DNA of 64,000 nucleotides from the NCBI GenBank assembly GCA_965198865.1, contig CBDAQA010000018.1, positions 186,001-250,000 of the forward strand. The letters run 5' to 3'. Below are positions 7,102-15,733 of this stretch, piece by piece (the stretch's first letter is position 1; every line of letters starts with the position of its first letter). The translations under genes were made by a program, and so were the position numbers. Under the pieces are notes generated by a model. It made no database searches and was not told the DNA's origin. It saw nothing but the letters and a program-made list of their open reading frames with translations. Origin of the DNA: CBDAQA01 sp965198865 (GTDB lineage: Bacteria; Planctomycetota; Phycisphaerae; Tepidisphaerales; Tepidisphaeraceae).

Positions 7102-8562
7102 ATGACGAGGATCGCCCGCGTAGCGGCGTTGATGTCCCTGGCGGTGGCCGCCGGTTGTCCGGTGGTCGCCCGCGGCGACCTGACGGCCGAGATCGACGCC
7201 GCCCTGCGCGAGCCGGGGATGGGCCGTGCCGCGATCGGCGTGCAGGTCGTCCGGTTGGGCCCCACGCCGGGGTCGCTGGCAGCGCCCAAGGTGGTCTACC
7301 GCCACGACGCCGGGCTGCCGCTGACGCCGGCCAGCAACCTCAAGCTGCTGACCACGAGTGCCGCTCTCGACACGCTCGGCCCCGGCTTCGAGTTTCGCAC
7401 GCAGTTGGTGTCCCACGAGGGCGACCTGATCCTGGTGGGCGACGGTGACCCGGCGTTCGGCGACGCGGAACTGGTCACGCGGTGGGGCGGGGACGTGACG
7501 TCGGTCTTCAAGCAGTGGGCGGCGCAGCTGCCGAAGGTGGGCATCACGCGCGTCGGCCACGTGGCGGTGGACGACACGGTGTTCGACGACACGGAGATGT
7601 TCCACCCGCGCTGGCCGGCCGACCAACGGCTGAACCGGTACGAGGCCGAGGTGGCCGGCGTCAACCTGAACGCCAACTGCCTGGACGTGTTCGTCCGCCC
7701 GACGACGCCGGGTCGCCCCGTGGTCGCGCAGACGAACCCGAGGACGAGCTACGCCCCGCTGACGAACGAGTGCGTGACCGGCCGGGGGGCGATGGGGCTG
7801 ATGCGCGCGATGGACGACAACGCCGTCACGCTGAAGGGCCACGCCGACGCGGTCACCGAGACGCCGCTGTCGGTCACGTTGCACGACCCGCCGATGTACG
7901 CCGCCACCGTGTTGGCCGAGGCGCTGGCGGCGGCGGGCGTGACGCGCATTGGCGACGTCCGACGGGACAACACTGCCCGGGCGGCCGTGGCGCGCGGCGA
8001 CCCGGCGTTCAAGGTGCTGGCGGTCAACGTCACCCCGCTGGCGGTCGTCATGGCCCGGGCGAACAAGGACAGCATGAACCTCTACGCCGAGTGCCTGTGC
8101 AAGCGGCTCGGCGCGTCCGCCACCGGTGGCGGCGGGGGATCGTGGGTCACCGGCACGGCCGTCGTCGCGTCGTTCCTGCGGAAGGTGGGCGTGCCGATCG
8201 ACCAGTTCCACCTGGATGACGGCTGCGGGCTGAGCAAGTCCAACGCCGTCACCGCGGCGGCCGTCACGCAGGTGCTCACCTTCGACTTCGCCGGCCCGCA
8301 CGCCAAGGTGTTCATGGACACGCTGGCCGTCGCCGGCGCCGACGGGACGCTTGAAGGGAGGTTCGCCAAGAGCACGCTCAAGGGCCGGGTGCTGGCCAAG
8401 ACCGGCACGGTGAATGGCGTCAGCTGCCTCAGCGGCTACCTGCACGCCCGCGACGACCAGTGGTACGCGTTCAGCATCCTGATGAACCACCTCGCCGGCG
8501 GCGGGAAGCCGGTGCAGGAGCGGATCGTCAAGGCGATCGACGACAGCGCGATCGAGCGGTGA
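7102..8562 (+). CDS. dacB: D-alanyl-D-alanine carboxypeptidase/endopeptidase (PBP4, peptidase S13)
   Basis: The 486-residue product has a Sec-type signal peptide (MTRIARVAALMSLAVAAGCP), so it acts in the periplasm or envelope. All three penicillin-binding motifs are present: SNLK with nucleophile Ser78 and Lys81, SMN at 324-326, and KTG at 433-435 (AKTGTVNGV). Between the first two lies the long insertion domain typical of class C PBP4/DacB, including DDTVFDDTEMF, and DDGCGLSKSN precedes the KTG box. The expected activity is trimming D-Ala or cleaving D-Ala-mDAP cross-links in peptidoglycan. A Cys at residue 19 could instead be a lipobox (AAGC). An AGGAG lies 10 bp before the ATG. The gene is single and divergent from the flagellar operon. 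Confidence 0.92.
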   Translation: MTRIARVAALMSLAVAAGCPVVARGDLTAEIDAALREPGMGRAAIGVQVVRLGPTPGSLAAPKVVYRHDAGLPLTPASNLKLLTTSAALDTLGPGFEFRTQLVSHEGDLILVGDGDPAFGDAELVTRWGGDVTSVFKQWAAQLPKVGITRVGHVAVDDTVFDDTEMFHPRWPADQRLNRYEAEVAGVNLNANCLDVFVRPTTPGRPVVAQTNPRTSYAPLTNECVTGRGAMGLMRAMDDNAVTLKGHADAVTETPLSVTLHDPPMYAATVLAEALAAAGVTRIGDVRRDNTARAAVARGDPAFKVLAVNVTPLAVVMARANKDSMNLYAECLCKRLGASATGGGGGSWVTGTAVVASFLRKVGVPIDQFHLDDGCGLSKSNAVTAAAVTQVLTFDFAGPHAKVFMDTLAVAGADGTLEGRFAKSTLKGRVLAKTGTVNGVSCLSGYLHARDDQWYAFSILMNHLAGGGKPVQERIVKAIDDSAIER

Positions 8563-8643
8563 CCGCGGCGGGATCTTTCCTCAGTCCGGATCGTTCAGAT
8601 GACCCGTGGCATCCCTCGGGGATGACAACTGACACCGCGGGGT

Positions 8644-10305
8644 TCATTCCGCCCGGCGGTAGATGTAGATCGCCTCACCCTTGCCGGCCTTGACGGTGCC
8701 GAACGCGTGCCACACCCGCTCGGCCTTGAACATGTCGTGCCAGTAGTAGGGCAGGGTGTCGATGAGGTCATACCGCACGCCGCGTCGGGCCAGCTCGTGC
8801 AGCGCGTCGGGGACGCCGCGAGCCATCTGGCTGGTGCCGAAAGCGATCATGTAGTCCGGCGGGACCCGGCCGTGGATGTGGACCGGCGCGACCCCGGCAA
8901 AGTCGGCTCGCGGGGGGTCGTTGAGTTGCCAGGCGTAGGTCGGGCCGGGGGCGCGGAGCATCAGCGGGTAGGCCATGTAGTCGGGGGCCACGAAGACCGA
9001 TGCCCCGGCCGGCACGTGCTGGTTGACCCAGGCGATCGTCGGCGTGTAGGGCTCGACCGCGGGGCGGGCCAACTCGGCGTAGAACGAGAGCGGGACGCTG
9101 AGCACCGTCGGCTCGCGATCGTGAACCGACGTGCCGACCATCACCGACAGCGCCGAGAGGGCCAGCACGCTGATGCGAACCGGCGGGTTCAGGGCGAGCG
9201 TGCCGCGCACGGCCACGATCCCCACGCCCAGGCAGACCGGGATGAGCGGCGCGAGGTACCGCACCTCGGCCGTCTGGGACTCCTGGGCCGCCGTCGCCAC
9301 GAGCAGGCTGACGACGCCGATGAAGACCGCGATGGCCGTCGGTCCCCGCAGCAGCGCGGGCGACCGTCGTTTGAACCACAGCACCGGGCTGGCCAGCAGC
9401 AGCGGCAGCACGACGAAGTCGCAGGCGACCAGGTCGCGACCGTTCATCCACAGCAGCCGAAGGTGATCCGGGAACCAGTGGTGCGGAAATCCGTCGGGCC
9501 CGGCCTCGTGCTGGCGGGCGATCGGGTTCCAGATCGGGCAGACGATCGCCGCCACCACCAGCTGCGGCACGATCAGGACGAACCACTGCGGCAGCGTGAT
9601 CCGCCGGTGGCGGCGACCCCAGATCGCGTAGTCGACGACCAGGCAGCCGACGGCGGCGGCGTAGTCGAGGTACTGGGCCATCAGCAGGCTGGCCATCACG
9701 ATCGACAACCCCCAGATGCCGCGGGTGCGACCGGTGCGATGGCAGTACAGGTAGGCCGTCGCCGTCGTCAGCATCATGGCCAGGCCGTAGTACCGGCACT
9801 GGCGGAAGAACAGGAAGAACTCAACGTTGGTCAGCAGGATGAACGCCGCCGCCCACCACAGCAGCGGGGACGGCGGCAGGGCCCGCCACAGCCATCGCAA
9901 CCCGATGGCGACCGTGATTGCGCCGCAGATCGCGAAGGGAAAGCGAATCGCCAGATTCCCGTCGCCGAACAGGCCGATGGCGGGGGCGAGCAGGAAGAAC
10001 TGCAGCGGCGGGGTGAAGCGGTCCTTGAAGTTTCGGACGAGCAGGCCGTTGCGGTAGGCGATCAGGTTGTGGTCGTCCGGGCGGCTCGACGTGTCGCCGG
10101 TGCGCCACAGCGACCGGGACGTCATGGCGGTGATCGCCTCGTCGTCCCACGGCGCGTAGTGGCCGAGGCGGGCGAGGAGCAGCACCGCCGACGCGACGAC
10201 CATCACGGCGGTGGCGCACAGCCGGGCCCGGCGGCCGGCGTGGCGGGCCGCCCGCCGGGTGGGCGAAGGGGCCGGTCCGTCAGAGATCGCGATCAGCGTG
10301 GTCAT
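8644..10305 (-). CDS. PMT/GT39-like membrane glycosyltransferase
   Basis: The 553-residue integral membrane protein has about ten hydrophobic segments and, right after the first one, a WDDEA motif in the first periplasmic loop. Dolichyl- or undecaprenyl-phosphate mannose/arabinose transferases of the PMT/ArnT clan carry their catalytic acid there. A second loop with FTPPLQFFLLAP resembles the Pro-rich segment of that clan. These enzymes use a lipid-phosphate sugar donor to glycosylate proteins or envelope glycans on the outer face of the inner membrane. Donor and acceptor are not deducible. The gene is on its own, convergent with dacB, and its 5' side carries an inverted repeat pair at 10405-10520. 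Confidence 0.8.
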   Translation of the reverse strand: MTTLIAISDGPAPSPTRRAARHAGRRARLCATAVMVVASAVLLLARLGHYAPWDDEAITAMTSRSLWRTGDTSSRPDDHNLIAYRNGLLVRNFKDRFTPPLQFFLLAPAIGLFGDGNLAIRFPFAICGAITVAIGLRWLWRALPPSPLLWWAAAFILLTNVEFFLFFRQCRYYGLAMMLTTATAYLYCHRTGRTRGIWGLSIVMASLLMAQYLDYAAAVGCLVVDYAIWGRRHRRITLPQWFVLIVPQLVVAAIVCPIWNPIARQHEAGPDGFPHHWFPDHLRLLWMNGRDLVACDFVVLPLLLASPVLWFKRRSPALLRGPTAIAVFIGVVSLLVATAAQESQTAEVRYLAPLIPVCLGVGIVAVRGTLALNPPVRISVLALSALSVMVGTSVHDREPTVLSVPLSFYAELARPAVEPYTPTIAWVNQHVPAGASVFVAPDYMAYPLMLRAPGPTYAWQLNDPPRADFAGVAPVHIHGRVPPDYMIAFGTSQMARGVPDALHELARRGVRYDLIDTLPYYWHDMFKAERVWHAFGTVKAGKGEAIYIYRRAE

Positions 10306-10404
10306 GGCAGAGGATGTTCATCGGACGGTTGTCTCAAGTTTACCGGCCGGCCGGTCCGATCGGGGAGTTATCGGACGCGGCGGAGTCGCGTCGTGACCCT
10401 TGCT

Positions 10405-10520
10405 CCCTCTCCCGGCACGCCGGGAGAGGGCTGGGGTGAGGGTGATCTCGCGCGTCGAGTCCCGTTGGCCGGCCGGAGAGACCCTCACCCCGACCCGCTC
10501 CCGGAGTACCGGGAGAGGGG
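10405..10520. repeat. Inverted pair of CTCTCCCGG palindromes
   Basis: Two similar 39-40-nt units (10405-10443 and 10480-10520) face each other. Each has a small hairpin (CTCTCCCGG..CCGGGAGAG) followed by GGGGTGAGGG. The arrangement resembles a bacterial interspersed mosaic element built from two REP-like units. It lies between two divergent genes. Confidence 0.75.
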
Positions 10521-10541
10521 ACCAGAGCGGAGCCGCTCGCC

Positions 10542-13100
10542 ATGCGCAACATCGTCATCGCCCTCATCCTCGCCACGCTTACCCTGAGCGCAGCCGAAGG
10601 GGCCCCCGCACCCGCGCCGGGCGGGCACCGGCTGTTCAAGGCGTTCGACTTTGAGGAGCGGGAACTCGGCAACGACGAGGACGTGCCGATGCACTGGTCC
10701 AAGCTGACCGGCGTCGGCCTGCCGCACTACGTCATCGGCCGCCTGTCGACCGACCGCGCCCGCAGCGGCCGCTACGCCTTCCGCATGGACCTCGACGGCG
10801 GCAGCTGCGTCTACCAGTACCAGCCGACCCTGCTCCCGATCTCCATCGGTGGCCACTACCGGTTGAGCGGTTACTGCCAGACGACCGCACTCAAGCAGGC
10901 CCGCGCCCGGCTCACGCTAGGGTTAGCCGATGCCGGCGGCGGGCTCGTGCCGGGCAGCGAGGTGCGGTCCGACACCTACGTCTCGCCCACCGACGACGCG
11001 ACCGCTTGGCACGCGCTGTCGGCCGAGCTGACCGACGACGACCCGCGCGCCGCCTACCTGATCGTCCGCATGGAGCTGCTCCAGCCGGCCCGGTACGCCG
11101 CCACGACGCTGGGCGACCGGTCGCTGTTCCCCGAGGACATCCACGGGTCGGCCTGGTTCGACGACCTGGTCGTCGCCCAGGTGCCGCGGGTGTCGCTGTC
11201 GACCGATCGGCCGGCCGACGTGTTCCGCCGGTCGGACGGACCGCAGCTGTCGGCCGTCCTGGCCGACCCGTCGACCGACGACCTCGCCATGCAGCTGGTG
11301 GTGTCCGACGCCGACGGCCGGCAGGTGTTCCAGCGGACCGGCACAGTCGACTTGGCCTCGGCACCGGTGGCTGGACCCGGTCGCAGGAGGGTGGCGGTAT
11401 CGCTGCCGATCGTGCCAGCGGGCTGGTACCGGGCCACGCTGCGCCTGGCGGCGCCGGGCAAGGATGCCGGTGCCGACGACTCGACCGCATTCACCGGGTC
11501 GCAGTCGCTCGACTACGTGCAACTGGCCGATGACGGCGCGGCGGCTCAAGCAGACCCCCGCTTCGGCATGGTCATCACCGGCCCGCCCGATGCCAGCTTG
11601 GCAGACGTGCTGCCGATGTTGTCCGCCGGCCGGGTGAAGATCGGCGTGAGCGACGACGTGAACGGCCTGGTTGACCGGTTGGCCGCCCGCGGCATCGCGC
11701 CCATCGGGGTGTTGCCGCTCGACGTGGCCGACCCGACCGCGCTGATCGGCCGGCACCTGGGCCAGATCGACCGTTGGCAGCTGGGCGCCGACGGCACCGA
11801 CGCGTTCGTCGTCGCCGACCCCGCCGCTCGGCAGGCGTACGCCAAGACCTACGCCGCCTTCGCCGCCCTGACCGGCCACCCCGACCTGTCGATGCCGATC
11901 CCGCTGGGATTCGACCCGCCCGCGGGCAAGGTCAAGCCGGCGGCCGTGGCGATGTCGGTGCCGCCGACGATCCTGCCCAACGAGATCCCCGCTTACCTGA
12001 AGGACGTGACCGACCGCGCCGCCGCCGGCGGGCCGCGCGTGGCGTCGGCCTCGCTCCGGCCGATCGACGCCGACGACTTCGTCGTCCGCGCTGCCGACAT
12101 GGTCCAACGGGTCGTGTACGCCCTCTCGAGCGGCGTCGAGCGGGTCGACCTGCCCGTGCCCCTGGCGGCTGGTGCCGCGACGCCGCTGTTCCCCATCGAG
12201 CGGGCGCTCCTGTCGGCCCTGAGCGGCGCCGCCTGCCGCGGCCGGCTGCCCGTCGCCGACGGTGTCGAGGCGTTCGTGTTCGAGCGGAACGACCCCGGCC
12301 CCGGCGACCACGGCGTCGCCGTCCTCTGGTCCGTGGCCGGCGAGCAGGTGGTCCCGCTTCGCCTCGGCGAGCAGCTCGAGCGCACCGACCTGTGGGGCAA
12401 CGTCGCGCCCCTCTCGACCTCCGGCGACGGCGCCGTCCTGGTGCGCGTTGGCCCGATGCCGATCATCCTGACCGGCGTCGACGCGCCGCTGGCCCGCTTC
12501 CGCGCGTCGGTGGTGCTCGACCCGCCCACGCTGGAGTCGGTCTCGCTCCGCCCGCAGGTCCGCCACCTGCGTCTGACGAACCCCTACGCCCAGCCGATCG
12601 CCGGAACCGTTCGCCTGCGGGGGCCCAGCGGGTGGACCCTCAGCCCGCCGACCGTTCCGTTCGAGCTGAACCCCGGCGAGTCGCTCGACCGCGACGTCGG
12701 CATCGTCCTGCCGATGAACGGCCAGGCCGGCCGGAACGTCGTCCGGGCCGACGTGGAACTGCAGGCCGATCGCACGCACCAGCTGTCGCTGCCGCTGGTG
12801 ATGACCGTCGGCCTGAACGACGTCGGCGTGCAGGCCACGGCGTTCCGCGACGGCCCGTCGGCCGTGGTGGTCCAGCAGCGGATCACCAACTACGGCGACC
12901 ACCCCGTCGACTACACCGCCTACGTCTCCGCGCCCGGCCAGCCGCGCATCGAGCGGCTCGTGATCGCGCTTGCCCCCGGGCGGACGGTGATGAAGCGCTA
13001 CCGCCTGCCGGTGTCGAACCCGAACGAGCTGCGCCTCCGCACGGGCCTGAAGGAGACCGACGGCCCGCGCGTACTGAACGAGGAGCTGACCGTCCGGTGA
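10542..13100 (+). CDS. Large secreted protein, unknown function
   Basis: The 852-residue product has a cleavable signal peptide (MRNIVIALILATLTLSAAEG). Residues of about 30-210 form a jelly-roll-like region with a PEDIHGSAWFDDLVV ending, as in carbohydrate-binding modules placed before glycosidases. A central segment has alternating helices and strands with phrases such as KIGVSDDVNGLVDRLAARGI and FGMVITGPPDA, which could be a degenerate TIM-barrel. The last 300 residues are beta-rich and repeat Ig-like patterns (VRLRGPSGWTLSPP, DVELQADRTHQLSLPL). I see no clear catalytic pair, so a glycosidase role is a guess. It stands alone. A GCGGAG is found upstream of the ATG. Confidence 0.7.
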   Translation: MRNIVIALILATLTLSAAEGAPAPAPGGHRLFKAFDFEERELGNDEDVPMHWSKLTGVGLPHYVIGRLSTDRARSGRYAFRMDLDGGSCVYQYQPTLLPISIGGHYRLSGYCQTTALKQARARLTLGLADAGGGLVPGSEVRSDTYVSPTDDATAWHALSAELTDDDPRAAYLIVRMELLQPARYAATTLGDRSLFPEDIHGSAWFDDLVVAQVPRVSLSTDRPADVFRRSDGPQLSAVLADPSTDDLAMQLVVSDADGRQVFQRTGTVDLASAPVAGPGRRRVAVSLPIVPAGWYRATLRLAAPGKDAGADDSTAFTGSQSLDYVQLADDGAAAQADPRFGMVITGPPDASLADVLPMLSAGRVKIGVSDDVNGLVDRLAARGIAPIGVLPLDVADPTALIGRHLGQIDRWQLGADGTDAFVVADPAARQAYAKTYAAFAALTGHPDLSMPIPLGFDPPAGKVKPAAVAMSVPPTILPNEIPAYLKDVTDRAAAGGPRVASASLRPIDADDFVVRAADMVQRVVYALSSGVERVDLPVPLAAGAATPLFPIERALLSALSGAACRGRLPVADGVEAFVFERNDPGPGDHGVAVLWSVAGEQVVPLRLGEQLERTDLWGNVAPLSTSGDGAVLVRVGPMPIILTGVDAPLARFRASVVLDPPTLESVSLRPQVRHLRLTNPYAQPIAGTVRLRGPSGWTLSPPTVPFELNPGESLDRDVGIVLPMNGQAGRNVVRADVELQADRTHQLSLPLVMTVGLNDVGVQATAFRDGPSAVVVQQRITNYGDHPVDYTAYVSAPGQPRIERLVIALAPGRTVMKRYRLPVSNPNELRLRTGLKETDGPRVLNEELTVR

Positions 13101-13289
13101 CTCGCGCGTGCCGCGCATGTTCCACAATGTGACGAAATGTTACACTCGTTAAGGCGGAGCGTTTGTATCGTAAAATGTTCAAATGGCTACACTTATGGAG
13201 AAATTGGATCACGTTCCGTGGCGGGCATGTAACACGGATGCCGCTGTCGGTCGGCACGGCACGACTCGCGATCGGACGACAACGATCGC

Positions 13290-13343
13290 AGCCGCGGGCT
13301 TCAGCCCGCGGGTTCGTCAGGCGTCCACCAGCTAAAGCTGGCG
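13290..13343. repeat. Two adjacent palindromes (REP-like)
   Basis: The first, CCGCGGGCTTCAGCCCGCGG (13292-13311), is a perfect palindrome around a short loop. The second, CCAGCTAAAGCTGG (13328-13341), follows 16 bases later. This double-hairpin layout is common in dispersed extragenic repeats that move with REP-associated transposases. Confidence 0.7.
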
Positions 13344-13420
13344 GCTGCGGTGGGGGCCGGTACCGCCGCATCCCTTCGTCGCCTGGTCCACAGCAGTATC
13401 TGGTTATCGGGTGCCGCGAT

Positions 13421-13580
13421 TGGATGCGTCGCCGACGACGCTTGAAACACAGGAAGCTCAGGAAGACGTGCCGGCAAACGGGGCACTTGAACAGGGCGAG
13501 GTCCTCGTCGCCGTAGGTGTCGCCACCCGCCGAGCGACCTCAGCGTTGTCGAGGGCGAAGTCGGGTACGGGGTCGTCCAT
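13421..13580 (-). pseudogene. Remnant of a small CPxC zinc-ribbon protein
   Basis: On the minus strand an ATG at 13580 begins MDDPVPDFALDNAEVARR. The protein-like signal then shifts to another frame that reads YGDEDLALFKCPVCRHVFL, containing a single CPxC zinc-ribbon knuckle. Two frames each carrying a plausible half suggest one frameshift. The partner Cys pair is absent before the frame degenerates. It could be chance in high-G+C DNA, so confidence is low. Confidence 0.3.
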
Positions 13581-13735
13581 GGCTTGCGGCTCGTGACCAT
13601 TGGTTCCGGTGCGCACGCCCACCCTGTCTGGCAGGGCTACGCCGCATCGTCGTCCGCCAAGGTTGGCCAGCGGATGGCGAACGTTCAATTGAACGTTGGC
13701 CCGCCGACTCGCAATCGCGACGTGATGGTGTCACG

Positions 13736-13745
13736 GGAACGGCCC
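13736..13745. repeat. Left target-site duplication of the ISAs1 element
   Basis: The 10 bases GGAACGGCCC directly abut the left terminal repeat. They are repeated exactly at 15078-15087 on the other side. Confidence 0.9.
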
Positions 13746-15077
13746 CAGGGCGATCGCATCTTCACCGGCCGATAAGTCCGAGTAGGTAGTCGTGGTCCCA
13801 TCCGGCGCGGAGCCGCTTGGTCTTGATGCCGGCCTTCACCGTCGTGTTCTGCTTCAGCAGGTTCAGCGCGATCCGGCACAGCCGCGAGAAGTTCTCGGCC
13901 CCGTGGCCCACCCGGACCCGGCGGCGGTCCTCGTCGAAGCTGACGTCCAGCTGCCAGTGCAGGTTGTTCTCCACCGCCCAGCGGCCGCGGGCCAGGCCGG
14001 CCAGCCGCTGGGCCGCGGCGTCGTCGTGCCCGGCCACGCTGCTGATGTAGCAGAGGTCCTCCACGGTGACCTTCCCGGTCAGGTCGGTCAGGTCCTGGCG
14101 GGTCCGGCGGACCAGCATCAGGCTGCCGGTCGCGAGGCCGGGCCACCGCGCCAGCAGGGATTTGCCCAGCCAGTGGGTGTCGTCCACGACCCACGCCTCG
14201 CGCGTCTCCAGCCGGCCGTGGCCGTCGTCCACCTCCTTGTGGTACCCGACCGACAGCCCCCCGACCGGCCCGGCCACGGCGTCGAGCAGCAGGGCCCGCA
14301 CCTTCGCGTGGAGCGTCTTCTGGTTGTCCTTGACCGGCAGCAGGTAGCCGCCGCCGCCGTCGACCACCAACTTGGCCACCTCGCGCTGGGTGCCCATGGC
14401 GTCGATCGTGACCACCGCCCCCCTGAGGTCGATCAGCTCCAGCAGTTTGGGGATGGCCGTGATCTCGTTGCTCTTGCCGTCGACCGCCACCTGGCCGAAC
14501 ACCATGCGGTTCCCGCCCTGGCAGACCATGGCGCTGACCAGGTGGGCCATGCCGCTCCGGTCCCAGGCGTGGGCGAAGCTGCTGCGGATCGCCTTGCCGT
14601 CGATGGCGATCAGCCGGCCGCCGGAGAGCTCCACCAGCGCCGACATCCACGCGAGGAAGCACCGCTCGAAGGCGGCGGGGTCCAGCCGGGCGAAGAACCG
14701 GCCAAAGGTGTCATGGCTGGGGATGCCCCCCGGCAGCTCGAGGAACGTGGCCAGCCACTTCTGCTTGGCCTGCCCGAACTGCTGCACCTGGGCCCACCCG
14801 TCGGCCCCGCAGATGACCGCCATGACGGCGATCACGATCAGGTCGTTCAGCTTGTGGATCCGGTTGCCGGCCCGACGGTCGGGCAGGTCGTTGAAGTGGC
14901 GCAGAAAGCCAGCCGCCGCAGTGACGTCCATGTCAAAGCTCCGCGTGGGGGGACGGGATGTCGAAACCACGCGGGGCCCCGCGAACAGCGGGACGAAGTT
15001 ACCAGGCCGAAATCGGCGGCGCGCCCCCTCACGGCAGCAAATCCATCAGATCGAACGAATCACATGCGATCGCCCTG
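13746..15077 (-). mobile_element. ISAs1-family insertion sequence, complete
   Basis: The element is 1332 bp and has 14-bp perfect terminal inverted repeats, CAGGGCGATCGCAT at 13746-13759 and its complement at 15064-15077. It is flanked by a perfect 10-bp direct duplication (13736-13745, 15078-15087). It carries one full-length DDE transposase. IR sequence, length and duplication size all fit the ISAs1 family. With intact ends, intact transposase and undamaged target duplication, it is probably recent and may be active. Confidence 0.95.
13762..14931 (-). CDS. ISAs1-family transposase
   Basis: The 389-residue product has the N-terminal ISAs1 domain (FNDLPDRRAGNRIHKL, then DLIVIAVMAVICGADGW) and the DDE catalytic core. 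The catalytic residues are visible in IAIDGKAIRSS, VTIDAMGTQ and RWAVENNLHWQLDV. DDE enzymes cut and join the element ends. I take the ATG at 14931 because a GGAG lies 8 bp upstream. The in-frame ATG at 14970 would add 13 poorly conserved residues. The gene fills almost the whole element and ends 16 bp inside the left terminus. No frameshift or internal stop is seen. Confidence 0.95.
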   Translation of the reverse strand: MDVTAAAGFLRHFNDLPDRRAGNRIHKLNDLIVIAVMAVICGADGWAQVQQFGQAKQKWLATFLELPGGIPSHDTFGRFFARLDPAAFERCFLAWMSALVELSGGRLIAIDGKAIRSSFAHAWDRSGMAHLVSAMVCQGGNRMVFGQVAVDGKSNEITAIPKLLELIDLRGAVVTIDAMGTQREVAKLVVDGGGGYLLPVKDNQKTLHAKVRALLLDAVAGPVGGLSVGYHKEVDDGHGRLETREAWVVDDTHWLGKSLLARWPGLATGSLMLVRRTRQDLTDLTGKVTVEDLCYISSVAGHDDAAAQRLAGLARGRWAVENNLHWQLDVSFDEDRRRVRVGHGAENFSRLCRIALNLLKQNTTVKAGIKTKRLRAGWDHDYLLGLIGR

Positions 15078-15087
15078 GGAACGGCCC
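15078..15087. repeat. Right target-site duplication of the ISAs1 element
   Basis: GGAACGGCCC is identical to the sequence at 13736-13745 and lies immediately outside the right inverted repeat. Confidence 0.9.
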
Positions 15088-15145
15088 CCGTCTCGCCGTT
15101 CGCCGTTTGACTTCACCCGCCCCGTCCCTACGCTCGCGGTTGGCG

Positions 15146-15733
15146 ATGGGGTACCAACTGGTCCAACTGGTCTACTGGCTGGCGCTGTCGACGCTGTTCG
15201 GCAGCGTCCTGTTCGTGCTGCTGTCGGCCCCGACCATCTTCCGCACGGTCCGCGAGAACAACCCGATCCTGTCGCACGTGCTCAGCGTCAACATGGACGG
15301 ACAGCACTCGACGTTGCTGGCCGGGGCCGTGGTGACCGGGCTGCTGCAGCGGCTGCTGCGCGTCGAGGTCGTCTGCGGCGGGCTGCTGCTGATCACGCTG
15401 ATCGCCCAGCCGTTCGTCATCGACCTTGGCTCGGCCGGCGGCAGCTCGGCGGCGGTGCGGGCAGTGCTGTTCCTGGCGGCGACCGCCGTGGCGTTCTACG
15501 ACTGGCAGTACGTCTGGCCGAAGGTGAACGCCAGCCGGGCCGAGTATGTCGACCACGCCGACGAGCCGGACGTGGCCAACCCCGCGCTCGACCGGTTCAA
15601 CGCCGCCCAGCGGCTGAACCTGAACCTGACGGCCATCGTGGGGTCGCTGCTGCTGGGGATGGTGCTGTTCAGCGTGACGATCAACCCGCCGGCCACGTAC
15701 GCCGTGGCGTCGCCCCCCCGCACGAGCAAGTGA
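15146..15733 (+). CDS. Four-helix membrane protein (DUF4149-like)
   Basis: The 195-residue product has four hydrophobic segments: near residues 5-27 (LVQLVYWLALSTLFGSVLFV), 55-90, 100-120 and 160-180. A conserved-looking loop with LDRFNAAQRLNLNL precedes the last one. This matches the small integral-membrane DUF4149/copper-resistance-D-like group, whose function is unknown. The ATG at 15146 gives the shortest protein starting just before the first helix; I see no strong ribosome-binding site. The IS element is inserted about 58 bp upstream and may have changed expression. The stop overlaps the nth start (TGATG), so the two are coupled. Confidence 0.65.
   Translation: MGYQLVQLVYWLALSTLFGSVLFVLLSAPTIFRTVRENNPILSHVLSVNMDGQHSTLLAGAVVTGLLQRLLRVEVVCGGLLLITLIAQPFVIDLGSAGGSSAAVRAVLFLAATAVAFYDWQYVWPKVNASRAEYVDHADEPDVANPALDRFNAAQRLNLNLTAIVGSLLLGMVLFSVTINPPATYAVASPPRTSK

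Larger units (their letters stand above)
13101..13735. other. 635-base gene-poor stretch before the IS element
   Basis: No intact gene is visible here. The first 100 bases are unusually A+T rich for this window. They are followed by two palindromes (about 13288-13345) and a decayed small zinc-ribbon-like frame on the minus strand (13421-13580). The right end is the insertion target of the ISAs1 element. Codon patterns elsewhere in the stretch are not protein-like. Confidence 0.6.

Noticed and set aside
13746..15077. Composite transposon carrying nth and the membrane protein
   Set aside because: There is only one IS copy with its own target duplications; no second copy flanks the neighbouring genes.
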